From contig JBHGNT010000003.1 in NCBI GenBank assembly GCA_043228905.1, positions 2,170,001 to 2,234,000 on the forward strand: 64,000 nucleotides of DNA. Reading direction: 5' to 3'. This document shows positions 19,016 through 30,124 of this stretch, piece by piece (positions within the stretch are counted from its first letter, which is position 1; each line of letters begins with the position of its first letter). A program made the translations under genes and the position numbers. A model generated the notes under the pieces. It did not search any database, was not told the DNA's origin, and was given only the letters and a program-made list of their open reading frames with translations. This DNA is from Azolla caroliniana (taxonomy: Eukaryota > Polypodiophyta).

Positions 19016-20617
19016 ATGACTCCTAAAGCCCCCGATGGGAAACAAATGGCACAACATCTACATCCATATTATCCCATCCCCACCATCCATAACTTTCCTA
19101 TTGTGCAACTTCATCAAACCAACCTCAGCCCAGATGAATGGAAGGAGTACATGGAGAAAGAGATCGAGGTGGCTGAACACAAATCCAAGTTCGAAAAACA
19201 CAAAGTGATCGGGTTTGTCCCGCGTGCACTCTTCGAGGTGAAGCCACACTCATATTGCCCGCGGATCCTTACCATGGGTCCATTGTATCAAAACCTTGTC
19301 CCTTCCCCAATGGATAGATGCAAGGCCCTATGTGTGAAGAAATTCATGGAAAGACGTAAGATGTCGGATCTCGGAAGGCTCATGAATGAGCTCATACCCG
19401 AGCCCCGGGAACTTAGCGACATCTATTTCGGCCTCTTGAGTGACAAGTTCGAGTCTATGAGACTTCTGCTCACTGTTGATACCATCTTCATTCACGAATT
19501 CTTTCTGTTCTTGAGCGAGGATTACCCTCACTCCCAAGAGAAGAAGAGTGGCTACTTGTACACTTTCATCAACAATGAAATTACAAAGTCCCAAATATGG
19601 AGGGACTTGCTGCTGATAGGCAACCAGATTCCCATGTCATTCCTAAAGAAAATTATAAATATCCCAAAGGAATTACCTGACATCATAGAGATAGATCTCC
19701 TGAAATGCTTGGAATATTTTGTTTCGGTAAACGATCCATTCCGCATGAGCAGCTTTAAAGAATGGGAGGATAGTAAAACAGAAAGGAAGCAAGGAGACCA
19801 CAATCTTCTTAACTCTGAGCATCTACTGGATTGCCTATATGTTTCGTGCACACAAAAATCTCCCGAACAATCTAAGGAGCCGCAAGAATCTACGAATCGA
19901 AGGAGATGCTTGAAACTCGCGGACATTCAACTAGAGGGATGGAGAAAGAGCAAGATGTACATTGACTGCCTCCCCAAGACAACTGAACACTCTAAATGTG
20001 GCACCCGTTCCGGTTGGGGATGCAAAAGGAGCAACAATCACGGTGGCCGCCTCCAGCCAGCATCTGAGCTCATTAAAGCCGGCATCCGATTCAAGGCTTC
20101 CGAAGGTAACACATCAGTGATCAAGTACCACAAGAGCAAAAGCCGGCTCGATCTTCCACGGCTTGTTGTGTATGACGGCACGGAGGATATATTGAGGAAC
20201 CTCATTGCACATGAACAAACCTCCAAAGATGTAGGTAACACCCCCAAAGAAGGATGTGAGGTTTCTGGATATGCGATCATCATGGACTCACTCATCGACA
20301 CACAAGAAGATATCGCCATCTTGACTCGCGCCAAAGTATTAGAGAACCACCTGGGGAGCGACGAGAGGCTAGTCCAGATGTGGAACGACATGTGCATCAA
20401 CATCTCGGAGGCATCGTATGAAAGAATTTGGGGAAGCATGATGAAAGATATAATGGAACACTATAGGATCCATTGGCGTCTCGTGTATGTGGAGTTTCGT
20501 GCAAAGTTTTTCTCTCGGCCATGGTTATGGATATCAGGATTTGCTGCCACCATACTTCTCCTCCTCACATTGTTGCAGACAATCTATACATTGTTAGGTT
20601 TTTATGGAAAAACTTAA
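19016..20617 (+). CDS. DUF247 protein, gene D (intact)
   Basis: An ORF of 533 residues. Its N terminus (MTPKAPDGKQMAQHLHPYYP) is shared, with small changes, by D', F' and broken F and G, and defines a subfamily. Blocks are EVKPHSYCPRILTMGPLYQN (about 76-95), DRCKALCVKKFMERR, VDTIFIHEFFLFL, RDLLLIGNQIPMSFLKKI (about 198-215), EHLLDCLYVSC, a basic and serine-rich linker, LQPASELIKAGIRFKASEGN, LVVYDGTEDILRNLIAHEQTS, MDSLIDTQEDIAIL, AKFFSRPWLWIS and a leucine-rich anchor (about 504-525). Compared with D' it carries a seven-residue insertion (DVGNTPK) after HEQTSK. Function is unknown; a membrane location is inferred from the C-terminal segment. Confidence 0.95.
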   Translation: MTPKAPDGKQMAQHLHPYYPIPTIHNFPIVQLHQTNLSPDEWKEYMEKEIEVAEHKSKFEKHKVIGFVPRALFEVKPHSYCPRILTMGPLYQNLVPSPMDRCKALCVKKFMERRKMSDLGRLMNELIPEPRELSDIYFGLLSDKFESMRLLLTVDTIFIHEFFLFLSEDYPHSQEKKSGYLYTFINNEITKSQIWRDLLLIGNQIPMSFLKKIINIPKELPDIIEIDLLKCLEYFVSVNDPFRMSSFKEWEDSKTERKQGDHNLLNSEHLLDCLYVSCTQKSPEQSKEPQESTNRRRCLKLADIQLEGWRKSKMYIDCLPKTTEHSKCGTRSGWGCKRSNNHGGRLQPASELIKAGIRFKASEGNTSVIKYHKSKSRLDLPRLVVYDGTEDILRNLIAHEQTSKDVGNTPKEGCEVSGYAIIMDSLIDTQEDIAILTRAKVLENHLGSDERLVQMWNDMCINISEASYERIWGSMMKDIMEHYRIHWRLVYVEFRAKFFSRPWLWISGFAATILLLLTLLQTIYTLLGFYGKT

Positions 20618-21524
20618 TCCTAATCCGAATCCCTTGTTCCAATGGAGAAGTTCATTGTGCAATATTGTGTGGTATTTTCCTCTTATATTAGAATTATTTA
20701 ATTTATATTTATTGTATTATTATTACTATTATTTTTTCATTTTCGATGATTGGGTACAGATCCCGTTTTCTTTTCTTGTAACTAAATTTGAACCAAATGT
20801 AGTCTTAGAAGATGTTAATATTATAGTATATCTTTCTTTCTTAGATTTATGTTTGTCTCATAGCATATGTCATTTGATTATCAAATTGCTGTTGTGTTTA
20901 ATTCATCATCACATTGCTATTCTTAATGATCAATCATTCATTACCAATGAGTCTAAAAGACATTGTCACGCGACTAATCTTTTCTATAGCCATGACATCA
21001 TATTGGCATTCAATAACATCACAACTTTAGGGAAAATTAGATTAGATACTTCATCTAAAAATTATAACCTAGATCGAGTAAAGAAAACCCATATCATTAA
21101 ATGTCATAATACCACTCATTGTATTGAATCGTGGGTGCGATGGTTGTTAATTAGACCTTACTAGTGTTTGCTGTGTGAGAAAGGATTACCCGAACACCAA
21201 ATGTCCCCTAAGCGTCTATTATTTTTGAACTTATTTGCTCTCAAACAAATCGCAGCATGTCAATAATTAAGTGAACTTGTCCCCTTTTTTGCTGAGATTG
21301 TTCATGTTAATATGAGACCAAATTTTAATCCGATTCCAAATATATATTGTGCAAATTATGTGATCAATATTTGTGTTCTGCGAATGTGTTCTGACTGTTG
21401 TGTTTACTATGATTAATCCACAGAGAGTGACACACTAAGAACAAACAACTTTGCCTCAACTTTACCATTTAAAACATTATCTCTAAAATCTTGATCAAGC
21501 TCGCCTAATTAAGTCTCGAATCCA
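20618..21524. other. 3' flank of gene D
   Basis: AT-rich with a TTATTATTACTATTATTTT tract and then the dispersed flank repeat (about 20880-21075). From about 21190 it matches 50565 onward. The 186-residue ORF covering 20604-21164 is low-complexity and lacks homologues in the paralogous flanks. Confidence 0.55.
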
Positions 21525-21635
21525 GGCTGTATGAATTAAAGAATGGCAAAGAACATGTGCCGAGGAACCGTCTTGCACATGCACAAACCTTTATGATAAG
21601 GAGTTGACTTTAAGCGATCATAGAGTTGATTTTAG
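21525..21635 (+). pseudogene. DUF247 C-terminal fragment upstream of gene E
   Basis: GAATGGCAAAGAACATGTGCCGAGG, then CGTCTTGCACATGCACAAACC, parallel GTEDVLRNLLAHEQT. The same relic lies before C, C', E' and E''. Confidence 0.65.
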
Positions 21636-21789
21636 TGAGATTATAGAGTTGATTTTGGTATATTTGAAATCATATTAGAGTAATTGATTAAAGATCGAAT
21701 AGAATATCTGCTCCACCAGATGTGTTGAAATCGTATAGTGGACTAAAAATCGAATTAGAGTATTTGCTTTCTATAATAGAAAATGGCAT

Positions 21790-22020
21790 AATTATTCATG
21801 GCTCCACACATATGCTGTGGCAGGGGATTCCACACATTCTCATTCTTATCTCTAGGTCTCTCTTTTTCTCTCTCCTTATCATAGAATCTTGACTTTCTTA
21901 ATCATCTAAGGGAAGGAAGTCATAGAGATGTATAAAAAGAGGAGTTCTACTAGAACTTATTCCACAAAAAAACTGTCAAGTTAGTGCCCTACAGAAGAAG
22001 TAGTAGTAGTTGTTTAAGAG
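21790..22020 (+). promoter_or_regulatory. Gene E promoter and leader
   Basis: It has the C/E-class order: CTCCACACATATGC, CT-rich patch, CTTGACTTTCTTAATCATC, TATA box TATAAAAA (21931-21938), AGGAGTTCTACTAGAACTTA. The leader is short in GAA (GAAGAAG) and continues with TAGTAGTAG before the ATG at 22021. Confidence 0.75.
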
Positions 22021-23534
22021 ATGGGTGAGATTATGAACAAGGAAATCAGGCTTACAATCCGCCAACATGAACCCATCGCTCCTCAATCCAACTCCACTGC
22101 AGATGGTGATGGCTGGAGAGCACAAATGCTAAAAAAGATCAAGAATACTGTCGATAATCCTAAATCAGAAACATCCGAGCCCCAAAGCTCGAAGGGAAAT
22201 GTGAAGATTTCGATTCCTCCCGATGCATTCTTGAAAAACAAACAAAGACCATATTGCCCTGTAGTTCTGATAATCGAACCATTGTATGCGGATCTTGGGA
22301 CCAAATCCGGCTTCGATGATCGCAAGGCACTATGTGTGAAGAAGTACATGGAAAGACATGGGAAATCAGATGTGGAACACCTCATACAATACCTCATTCC
22401 GGAACCTTATAATCTTGAAAAAGATTATTCAAGCTCCCCAGGCAAAACATATACCGATGAGTCGCTAAAACTTCTGCTCACTGTCGATACGATCTTTGTT
22501 CATGAATTCTTGCTCTCCTTTAGCCCTCCATGTACGAATTCCCACGAAAAGGAACTCGACCATCTTCTCTATTTATTCCACAGCAAACTTATGGGCCACC
22601 ATGAACCTACTATGCCCCACTACTTATCCACTTCCTTCAACAATGGAGCTGAATGGAACCAAGTTTGGAGGGACTTGTTCTTGATAGGTAACCAAATTCC
22701 TATGTCATACCTGCAGAAACTGATAGGCATCCAAACATAGCTACCCATGTCAAATTGAAAAATCTCCAGAGAGTGTTAGTAGATACTGTTGTGAGAAATT
22801 GTCCATTCCCCAAGGGCCATAGTGATTGGCCCAAGCATTTTCGGAATCCAAATTTATTCAACTGCAATCATCTACTTGATTGCCAATATGTTTTGGTCAC
22901 ACATGAAATACATGAGCATAGGAGATCCCCGCAATTTCAAGATCATTGGTCGACAAATCAAGGGGCTGGCATACTAACATCTAATCATCGTGATCGCCTA
23001 CCAACAGCGTCTCAACTCTCGAAAGTAGGCATCCGATTCAAGGCATGTGATGGTAATGTATCGGTCATCAAGTATCATCCGATGACACTTCACCTCGATC
23101 TTCCACGGATTGTCGTGTACAAAGGCACGGAGGATGTGCTGAGGAACCTCCTTGCCTATGAACAAACCTCCAAAGATGGAGGTGAGTTTACTAAGTATTC
23201 TATTATCATGGACTCCCTCATTGACACACCAGAGGATGTAGCCATCTTGACAAAGGTAGGGGTGATAGTGAACCACCTCGGGGATGATGTCGAGTTGGTC
23301 AACTTGTGGAACGAGTTGTACGACACCGACATTGTCATTAAATCATGTGAAAGATGGGATAAGATGACAAGTGATGTACTAGAACACTATCGTAGCCCTT
23401 GGCGTCCCATGTATGTGGAATTTCATGAAAAGTTTTTCTCTCGCCCATGGTTGACGGTATCGGTCACTACCGCGATCCTACTCGTCGTCTTGACATTATT
23501 GCAGACTATCTACACGGTCTTAGCCTATTACTAG
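22021..23534 (+). pseudogene. DUF247 gene E, inactivated by a 43-bp deletion
   Basis: The first frame (22021-22740) encodes MGEIMNKEIRLTI..., the CPVVLIIEPLY block, DRKALCVKKYMERH, VDTIFVHEFLL and RDLFLIGNQIPMSY, then stops. The second frame (to 23534) encodes HLLDC, LPTASQLSKVGIRFKACDGN, LPRIVVYKGTEDVLRNLL, MDSLIDTPEDVAIL, KFFSRPWLTVS and the anchor. Against E' exactly 43 bases are missing at 22718/22719 (E' 52106-52148), with a 2-base AA overlap at the junction. This shifts the frame and gives a TAG at 22738-22740. The second frame has no ATG at its beginning, so the two halves are one broken gene. A truncated 239-residue product, without anchor, is still possible. Confidence 0.9.
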
Positions 23535-23801
23535 TGGAATCTCTAAATCAACACTAGAGCACATGAGGAAGCTCAAACACAATCGTTCTTTCCTTTGTTC
23601 ATTTTTGGGATCTCATTTGATTCTATCAATATATTTATAGGTCTATTCAATTTACAATCCATATGAACTTTTATCATTGTGTAAGATTGTTCTAAGCATT
23701 TAGAATCCATATGAACTTTTATCATTGTGGAAGATTTTTCTAAGCATTTATCTGCTTAGAAATAAGAACATGGTCAAACATGGCATTGTATTTATGATGT
23801 C

Positions 23802-24156
23802 TTGATTGGTGCTTAATGCATGATTGAGTAATTATATGTTATAAGGATTGCTAATGGGTTTTAAGTGACCCTTGTAATAAATAATATTAACTTGATTGGT
23901 GTTCAACGCATGCTTGAGTAACTATGTGTTACAAGGATTGTTAACGGGATTTAAGTGACACTTGTAATAAATAATATTAACTTGATTGGTGTTCAATGCA
24001 TGCTTGAGTAATTATCTGTTACGAGGATTGTTAATGGGTTTTAAGTGGCACTTGTAATAAATAATATTAAATTGATTGGTGCTTAATGCATGCTTGAGTA
24101 ATTATTTGTTACAAGGATTGTTGATGGGTTTTAAGAGGCACTTGTAAGAATATTAA
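23802..24156 (+). repeat. Four 90-bp tandem repeats 3' of gene E
   Basis: Units begin TTGATTGGTG at 23802, 23892, 23982 and 24072, each exactly 90 bases apart, with the last one incomplete. Each contains GCATGCTTGAGTAA and a TAATAAATAATATTAA end. The same four units lie at 53187-53541, so the array predates the duplication. Confidence 0.93.
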
Positions 24157-24859
24157 CTCGCAGTAATGAATGGTTTCATGAGCATGTTTTTATGCGACTC
24201 ATAATAGGTATCCTCCTGTTTCTTAACCCTAGATAAAAAATCTCCTTGAATATACCCCCTAACTCCAAAACTTTATCTCTATAAGTATGCTAAACTAGCT
24301 TGACAACAACGTGGTATATAAAATCCGAATTCCCTTATATGAATATAGAACCTCAGACACAATGGCAAAGAAAATTGATTATAAATGTCCAAAGCAACCT
24401 TAGAGGACCATTCAAATTTGTTGACCACATATATATCTTATAGGATGAACAAAGTAGTCTTAGTGGACCCATGACTTAGTCTTCCCATGGGTCCACTAAG
24501 TCTCATCAATTGGCCATTAATGATAAAGGCAATTTCATAAAATCATTACCATATCATCATTGTTTTCATGATAAATTCACCTAATCATGAGATATTTTCC
24601 ATTGTAACATATATTCAATAATTTTAATGTCCCTTGCCTTGGGGATGACTATAGTAATCCTTGGCTCTATGCACATCCCTATACCTAACTATCTATCTAC
24701 TCATAGATAGATATCTGAGTTAAGGATTTGTCTCATGGGTCAATATTATTGACCTCTCTATGGATGCTAATACTATCTATCTATCTACCTACTCATACAA
24801 AGGCTCATCATCATGGCAAATAGAAACTTGCTCACCAAAAGACTTATCAATGGGTTGAT

Positions 24860-24925
24860 CTTCCTAGACATGAACAAACTTCAAAAGAAGGAGGCAGTTT
24901 TTGTATGTATGCATTCATCATGTCA
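24860..24925 (+). pseudogene. Short DUF247 relic (HEQTSKEGG.FCMYAFIM)
   Basis: GACATGAACAAACTTCAAAAG, then TTTTTGTATGTATGCATTC, closely match the gene A stretch for HEQTSKEGGEFCMYAFIM. It stops matching at ATCATG. The second copy is at about 54250-54310. Confidence 0.75.
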
Positions 24926-25177
24926 CAAAAACAGAGTATCTCTTAAAAAGTAAACTATTAAAATAAGACAATGCTAATATGTTTCCTACATTGAAACTAT
25001 TGTAACAGTATTAACTATCATTAAAACACAGAGAGCCCACACACTAAAGATCTAAGATCGTTGTTTCTAAGCTTGCTTCAACTTTCCTAGCCACACACTA
25101 ACAACAGCCAACTTTGTCTCTAACTTTGCCATCACTGAGAAAATAAAAACTTTTATCTCTAAGATTCAAATTAAGCT

Positions 25178-25275
25178 GTGTAAATTAAAAGATTGGTACA
25201 GAGCATGTGTTGAGGAATCCCCTGGCCATGCAAAAACCTTTGTCATTAAGTGATGTCATTTCCATGTACTATCAA
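25178..25275 (+). pseudogene. DUF247 C-terminal fragment
   Basis: GATTGGTACAGAGCATGTGTTGAGG, then CCATGCAAAAACC, then CATTTCCATGTACTATC, a diverged member of the recurrent relic. The second copy is at about 54565-54665. Confidence 0.55.
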
Positions 25276-25723
25276 TGAAAATCGGTGCCATTAGTGCTAG
25301 TTAGAGATCATGATTTGACGAGTAATGACCAATTTAGTAGCATTTGCCCCAAACTCTCAGTTATTTTCATACTCACTGTTTCCTCTGAAATAAATTGATC
25401 AGGAGTCCCATTCATCCCTTCTTCTTTATTCAAACTATTCATGTCAGTTTCAGACCTAATGCCGATCAGATTTTACGTATTCTGTATAAATGAGATCACA
25501 ATACTTTGGTGGAAAATTATGAAAATTTGAGTTTTAATTACTGAAGGCCTTGAGTTCAACAGTAACTAATTATCCAAATTTGATTTCCGAAAACATTTCA
25601 TTTTATAGCCCTTAATTTATATGAGAATGGCAATTTGATTTACATCCCTACCCACAAAATTGGGAATTGATAGATCTTTACTTTCGTACACTGGAAATCA
25701 TGTATGCATTCTCTTCTTCATTA

Positions 25724-28700
25724 TTAGGTTGAGCTCTTGTGTTGTTTTAGCTCTAGAATGTATTTGCCTAATTTCTTTATATCTAGAGTATCTAATAGTT
25801 TGGGGAGGGTGGGAGATGGACCAAGTATGTCTTGGTATTTTGCCCTTATCTCGGCATAGGTTGGACACTTGCATGTAAAGTGGTACTCATCCTCTATCTC
25901 TATGTGACATAACCTACATATCCTTTCCTCCCTAGGGACTCCACTAGTACGGCCATTTTCAATCTCAAGTTGGTGAGACGATATTCTAAGTTGTCCAATG
26001 GCAACCCTTAGTGCATGTGGTAAGAATACATCTAGATATTTTGGCCGTGTGATAAAACCTAACTCAAAGAAGTGCATGAAGTGTTTCTTATAGTACGACA
26101 TTTTAGATGGGAGTGGCTCTAGTGGGGTGATCCATTTACACCGAGTGTAAATTTGCCATATTTCTTGGCGTATTACTTTATTGCGGTTCTCATGAGAGAT
26201 TAAGGTGTTATCACTCGTGTGGTTGTACCTAAGGGGAGGTAGGTTATTAATGTCTAGACCATTCGCAAGAAGCCAAGTCACCATCATGCCATACCATGAG
26301 CTAGTATAGCAGGACTCATACAATGATCGAGAGGCCTTAAAGGCTTGATGAGATATTCTATCATGTGGTTGGCTATGTATCCTATCAATAAAGACTACAA
26401 GTTGAAAAAGTGCCTCTACTAGCATTGGGGGTAACGTGAACTCGGCCCTAATAATGTCATGTGGTACAGTCGATTTGCTTCAGAGTTGGCGTGATAGCAT
26501 CATCACCAATGGTCTCTCTAATTGCGTCCACATGAAGGATGGTAATCCTGGAGCCCAAACCGCTGATGCATACATGAGGGAGGGGGTCACTAATGAGTCA
26601 AAGAGCCACCCTTTAGTCCGTGGCTCTTGAAAGTGTGCTTGGTGGCATTGTCTCTCTAGGAGTGAGAGGGATGCATGTCCTCTCGTGAGTCTATCCTTCG
26701 CTGCCTGTGTCATCGAAAATTTACCTGAGCGGGCACTAAAAGTGACTCCGAGATATACGTACGATCCAACCACCTCGACTGGGCTATGGGAGATAGTTAG
26801 GTGACACTTAGCTCTAACTTGGGCCGATGTGTGGAAGATAAGGACTTTCGTTTTCCCTAGATTCACTACCAATCCTCGTTGTACACAAAAGTCATCTAAG
26901 GCATTGAGGTGCCTCTGTAGGTCGTGTTCGGATTCAGAGAGCAAAACTATGTCATCCGCATAGAGCAAGATACGAACCTGCGTATCCCCAAGGACCACTC
27001 CGGTGCCTCCCTCACGAGCAATAAAATCTGTGATCTCATCAATGTAGATCCCAAAAAGCGTCGGTGATAGGGGGCAACCTTGTTTTACACCAATAGTGCT
27101 AGTGAAACGATTGGATAGGCCACCTGGGCATCGGACAAACCCGGACACTTGTTCATATAGTGCGTAGATGGCCCATACCATATCATCTGGTATCCTCAAG
27201 CTTTTAAGTCTATTAGACAACCGATCTCTAGGGACTGTGTCAAAGGCTTTGCGGAAGTCCACAAAACAACAATATAATCTCTTCTTGCGAGCCCTAGTTT
27301 GGTCAATTAAGCATCTAAGTATGAAGATGTGATCAATAGTGGAGAAGGATCGTCTAAAGCCAGCTTGTTCAGGTGCACGAAGGTTTAGGGTCTCCATGTA
27401 GTCGCTAAGCTCTGCTTCCATTACTGCACCATATAACTTAGCAAGGGTATGGCCTATCATAATGGTCCTATATGTATTTGGGTCCATGGGGTTCCCCCCT
27501 TTATGTATGGGGGTCACTGTATTCATAGTCCACTGTGGTGGAAAACCCTCCGCAAGGGCACGGTTGAAGATTACAGTTAGCAAGGGAGCTAGGCACTCTC
27601 TCGCATATATAATGTGTTCTGCTCGCAATCCTGTGTGGTCCATGGACTTCCTATGTTGTAATTTCTTTATGACCTTCATGACCCTAGAGGTCGTGAAAAG
27701 TGTCCCCGTGGTAGGCCGGGGTGTGGAAGGCATTGGAAAAGGTGGTTGGTTTGGGATTTGGTAAAGTCTCTCTGTATATGTGTGCCAAGTTTCGGGATCT
27801 TCGATGGGTGTTTGTGGTCTTGGCTCCCGTAGTCTCTTCCATGCCATGGCGCAATCGCTACTCATGAGCATATGGTAGAGTTCCCAGTATTGGGATGCCT
27901 CCCACGCTCGTCTCTTACGACGTGTCATCTTACGCATTTCTTTGCGAGCTTGTGTGGAGGTAATACTACCATTGAGTTGCGATACTGTAAGTTGTCTATG
28001 TAGGTCCCTACAATCCTCGTCAAACCATTTATTTTGTGGCATTGATCCTGATCTACCTTGATTGAGTGTTTTGTATATGGGAAACTGCTAGCTGCTGCGG
28101 AGTGAAGGATGTGTGTGAGTTTTGTACTAAGGCTTTCTAACGGTAGAGAGGGATCAATGGAGGGGAGATGGGCCTGAACATGTTGAGAGTATATGTCAGA
28201 GAGCTCATGTGTGAAATGTATTGTGGTGTGATGGCATGGTTGACTAGACTTGGTGACCTTAGAGATATCACATTTTAGCTCGAAGTATAAGAAGCTATGG
28301 TCTGCGCCAATAGGGCATGGGGCCACTCGGAAGGAGTTAATCAAGTGGGTAGCTGTCGGGCGCCCTATTAGATAGTCAACTGTGCTTTCCCCTCCTCCAT
28401 GTGGGAAACACGTGAGCTCTTCCGAGCCCGGCCACTTAGCTAAACCATTATATATGACCATCTGGTGCCGACTGCCAAGTTCGAGCAGATGATGGCCAAA
28501 GCTCGTGGCGTCCGCACCTTGATCCTTTGATCTACGTGTGGTGCCTATGTCTAAAGGATCAACATTTACCATTTCTAGGTTTCTATTCATCTGAAATACT
28601 GTGCATTGTCGGGATTGGGTTCTCGCATTGAAGTCTCCTACAAGAAATACTTCTCCTTGGGAAGAATATCGGATTATGTCATCCGATAGGGGTTCGTATG

Positions 28701-29136
28701 GAGAAGGCCCATGTGGCATTCCTTCATCGACTAATCTCGTCAAGCCACTAATATTATAACGGGATCCTTTTGGGGGAAAGTAACAAATGGCGAAAAATAC
28801 TGCATGGTCTTTGCTTGTGGAGACTTTCACCCACATAAAACGAGCTTCTGGGTCTATCTTCATTATTTCTATCCTATTATGTAGCTCTCTACGAAATAGT
28901 ATCGCGACACCTCCAGATCCCCTAGTAGTGTGTCGACGTGAGGTTTGTCTAAAAGCGGACTCCCAACGGAATCCTTCGACCCGTGGGAGTCCTCTATTTG
29001 GGCTCTGATGTGTTTCTACCAAGAAAAGTATATCAGATACCTTTAGTATCTCCTCTAGGCGGCCGGGGTGTGCCCAGAGTGCGCCATTACAATTCCATAG
29101 GGTCATCCTAAGTGCATTTTCTGTCACATGGGCCAC
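25724..29136 (-). pseudogene. LINE ORF2 (endonuclease, reverse transcriptase), disrupted
   Basis: The 5' part (29136-27925) is an APE-type endonuclease: LWNCNG, FLVETHQSP, RGSGGVAILF, YFPPKG, VFLVGDFNAR, VDYLIG and GADHSF. Its first ATG is at 29104-29106. Near 28040-28060 the frame shifts. The RT part (28042-26480) has KSMDHTGLRAEHI, VDFRKAFDTVPR, GVKQGCPLSPTLFGIYIDEI and the catalytic YADDIVLLSES. An in-frame TGA at 26480-26482 interrupts it, possibly a CGA-to-TGA change. The same frame continues to 25724 and holds RICRLCHIEIEDEYHFTCKCP, a Cys/His zinc-binding motif typical of LINE C termini. The encoded enzymes would nick target DNA and copy the RNA onto it. With both lesions the copy should not make a full ORF2 protein. 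Confidence 0.9.
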
Positions 29137-29142
29137 ACGCTG

Positions 29143-29955
29143 TCAGTTAGTAGTGCGATCATTTATGATCACTCGCCCGTCTCGGTAAAAGGCGCGATGG
29201 CCTTCTTTACGAGCTTGCATAACTCGTGGCATACAACTCTTGCGATGCTCAATTTGCATCTTAGTGAGGTCTTCATCGAGATAGATGGGGTCCCCATCCA
29301 TTCCTCGAAGGATTGGTCTCTTCTTAAAGAAAGTGATTCTAGAGTCTAAGTCTTTAAATTGAAGGACTAAGGCTCTCTTCCTAGTTGTGTCACGCCCGGC
29401 CCTCCATGCTTTGGTGATAGGTAGGGCCTCTGTGTACCCTAACATTTTCCCAAGTGTTTGTGCGTCCTCATTTGGGGATGCACCTTCCTTGAGCCCAGTG
29501 ACACGTACATTTAAGCGTCGGGCCTGACGCATTTTCTCTTCTTCAAGGGTGGTGTTAACAATATTTTCATCTTTTATTTCTTTTTTAATGTTTCTTTTAA
29601 CCACATCTACCCAACCCGTTTTAGCTAACTCTATGTTATTATTAACTTCCTCTTTAACTTTTTTAATTCCATCCTTTATATCCTTTATAGAGGATATTTC
29701 ACCGTCTTCTCGAGATACCTCGATGTCGTTAAGTTGTTTTTTAAGGTCGATGTTTTCTACTTTAAGTTGTTCTATTTCGGCCTTGAGGGCATCTTTTTCC
29801 TCTCTATCTTTTTTCTTGTAGGTTTCGGTGTCTTTCACCCATTTTTTCATATCCATCCCTATTTTTGTTAAACGATTAAACATATCTAAAAAGTCCTCCT
29901 TACTTATAGCCTCGTCTTGTATATCCTTAAGTTCCTTAGTCTGTCTAGACGTCAT
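29143..29955 (-). CDS. LINE ORF1 protein (coiled coil plus RRM-like domain)
   Basis: An ORF of 270 residues from ATG. Residues about 45-110 are charged and heptad-like (KDREEKDALKAEIEQLKVEN), as in a coiled coil. About 140-265 resemble the L1 ORF1p core: RRLNVRVTGLKEG, a KAWRAGR..RKRALVLQF part, RITFFKKRPILRG, PIYLDEDLTKMQIEHRKSCM and a final VIINDR. In L1 elements this protein binds RNA as a trimer and chaperones reverse transcription. The usual gag-type CCHC knuckle of many plant LINE ORF1 proteins is absent. It ends in TGA at 29143-29145 and the ORF2 frame continues in the same phase. Confidence 0.82.
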   Translation of the reverse strand: MTSRQTKELKDIQDEAISKEDFLDMFNRLTKIGMDMKKWVKDTETYKKKDREEKDALKAEIEQLKVENIDLKKQLNDIEVSREDGEISSIKDIKDGIKKVKEEVNNNIELAKTGWVDVVKRNIKKEIKDENIVNTTLEEEKMRQARRLNVRVTGLKEGASPNEDAQTLGKMLGYTEALPITKAWRAGRDTTRKRALVLQFKDLDSRITFFKKRPILRGMDGDPIYLDEDLTKMQIEHRKSCMPRVMQARKEGHRAFYRDGRVIINDRTTN

Positions 29956-30124
29956 TGTGGTGTCAATAAGAAAAAAAAAAGGTAAAATAAATGGGTTCGA
30001 GACTTAGCCGAGTTTGTGTGTGTGTCGCAATCACATCGGCATTTTGTAGCACGGGACGAGCACACCAAAAGAACCCACCCACGAACTCGTCGAGAAAAAG
30101 GTACTTCACCACATCAAGAACGGA

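Larger units (their letters stand above)
21190..25470. repeat. Paralogous block around gene E, first copy
   Basis: This interval aligns with 50565-54855. From about 22740 to the right end the two are nearly identical. In the first half of the gene they differ visibly. The match ends abruptly at GCCGATCAGA (about 25470 and 54855). Confidence 0.9.

Noticed and set aside
20604-21164. 186-residue ORF in the 3' flank of gene D
   Set aside because: Low-complexity Phe/Tyr/Leu-rich translation of AT-rich flank; the paralogous flank after D' does not keep it.
22755-23534. Second half of E as an independent gene
   Set aside because: Its frame opens at TTG with no early ATG. It is the continuation of E after the 43-bp deletion.
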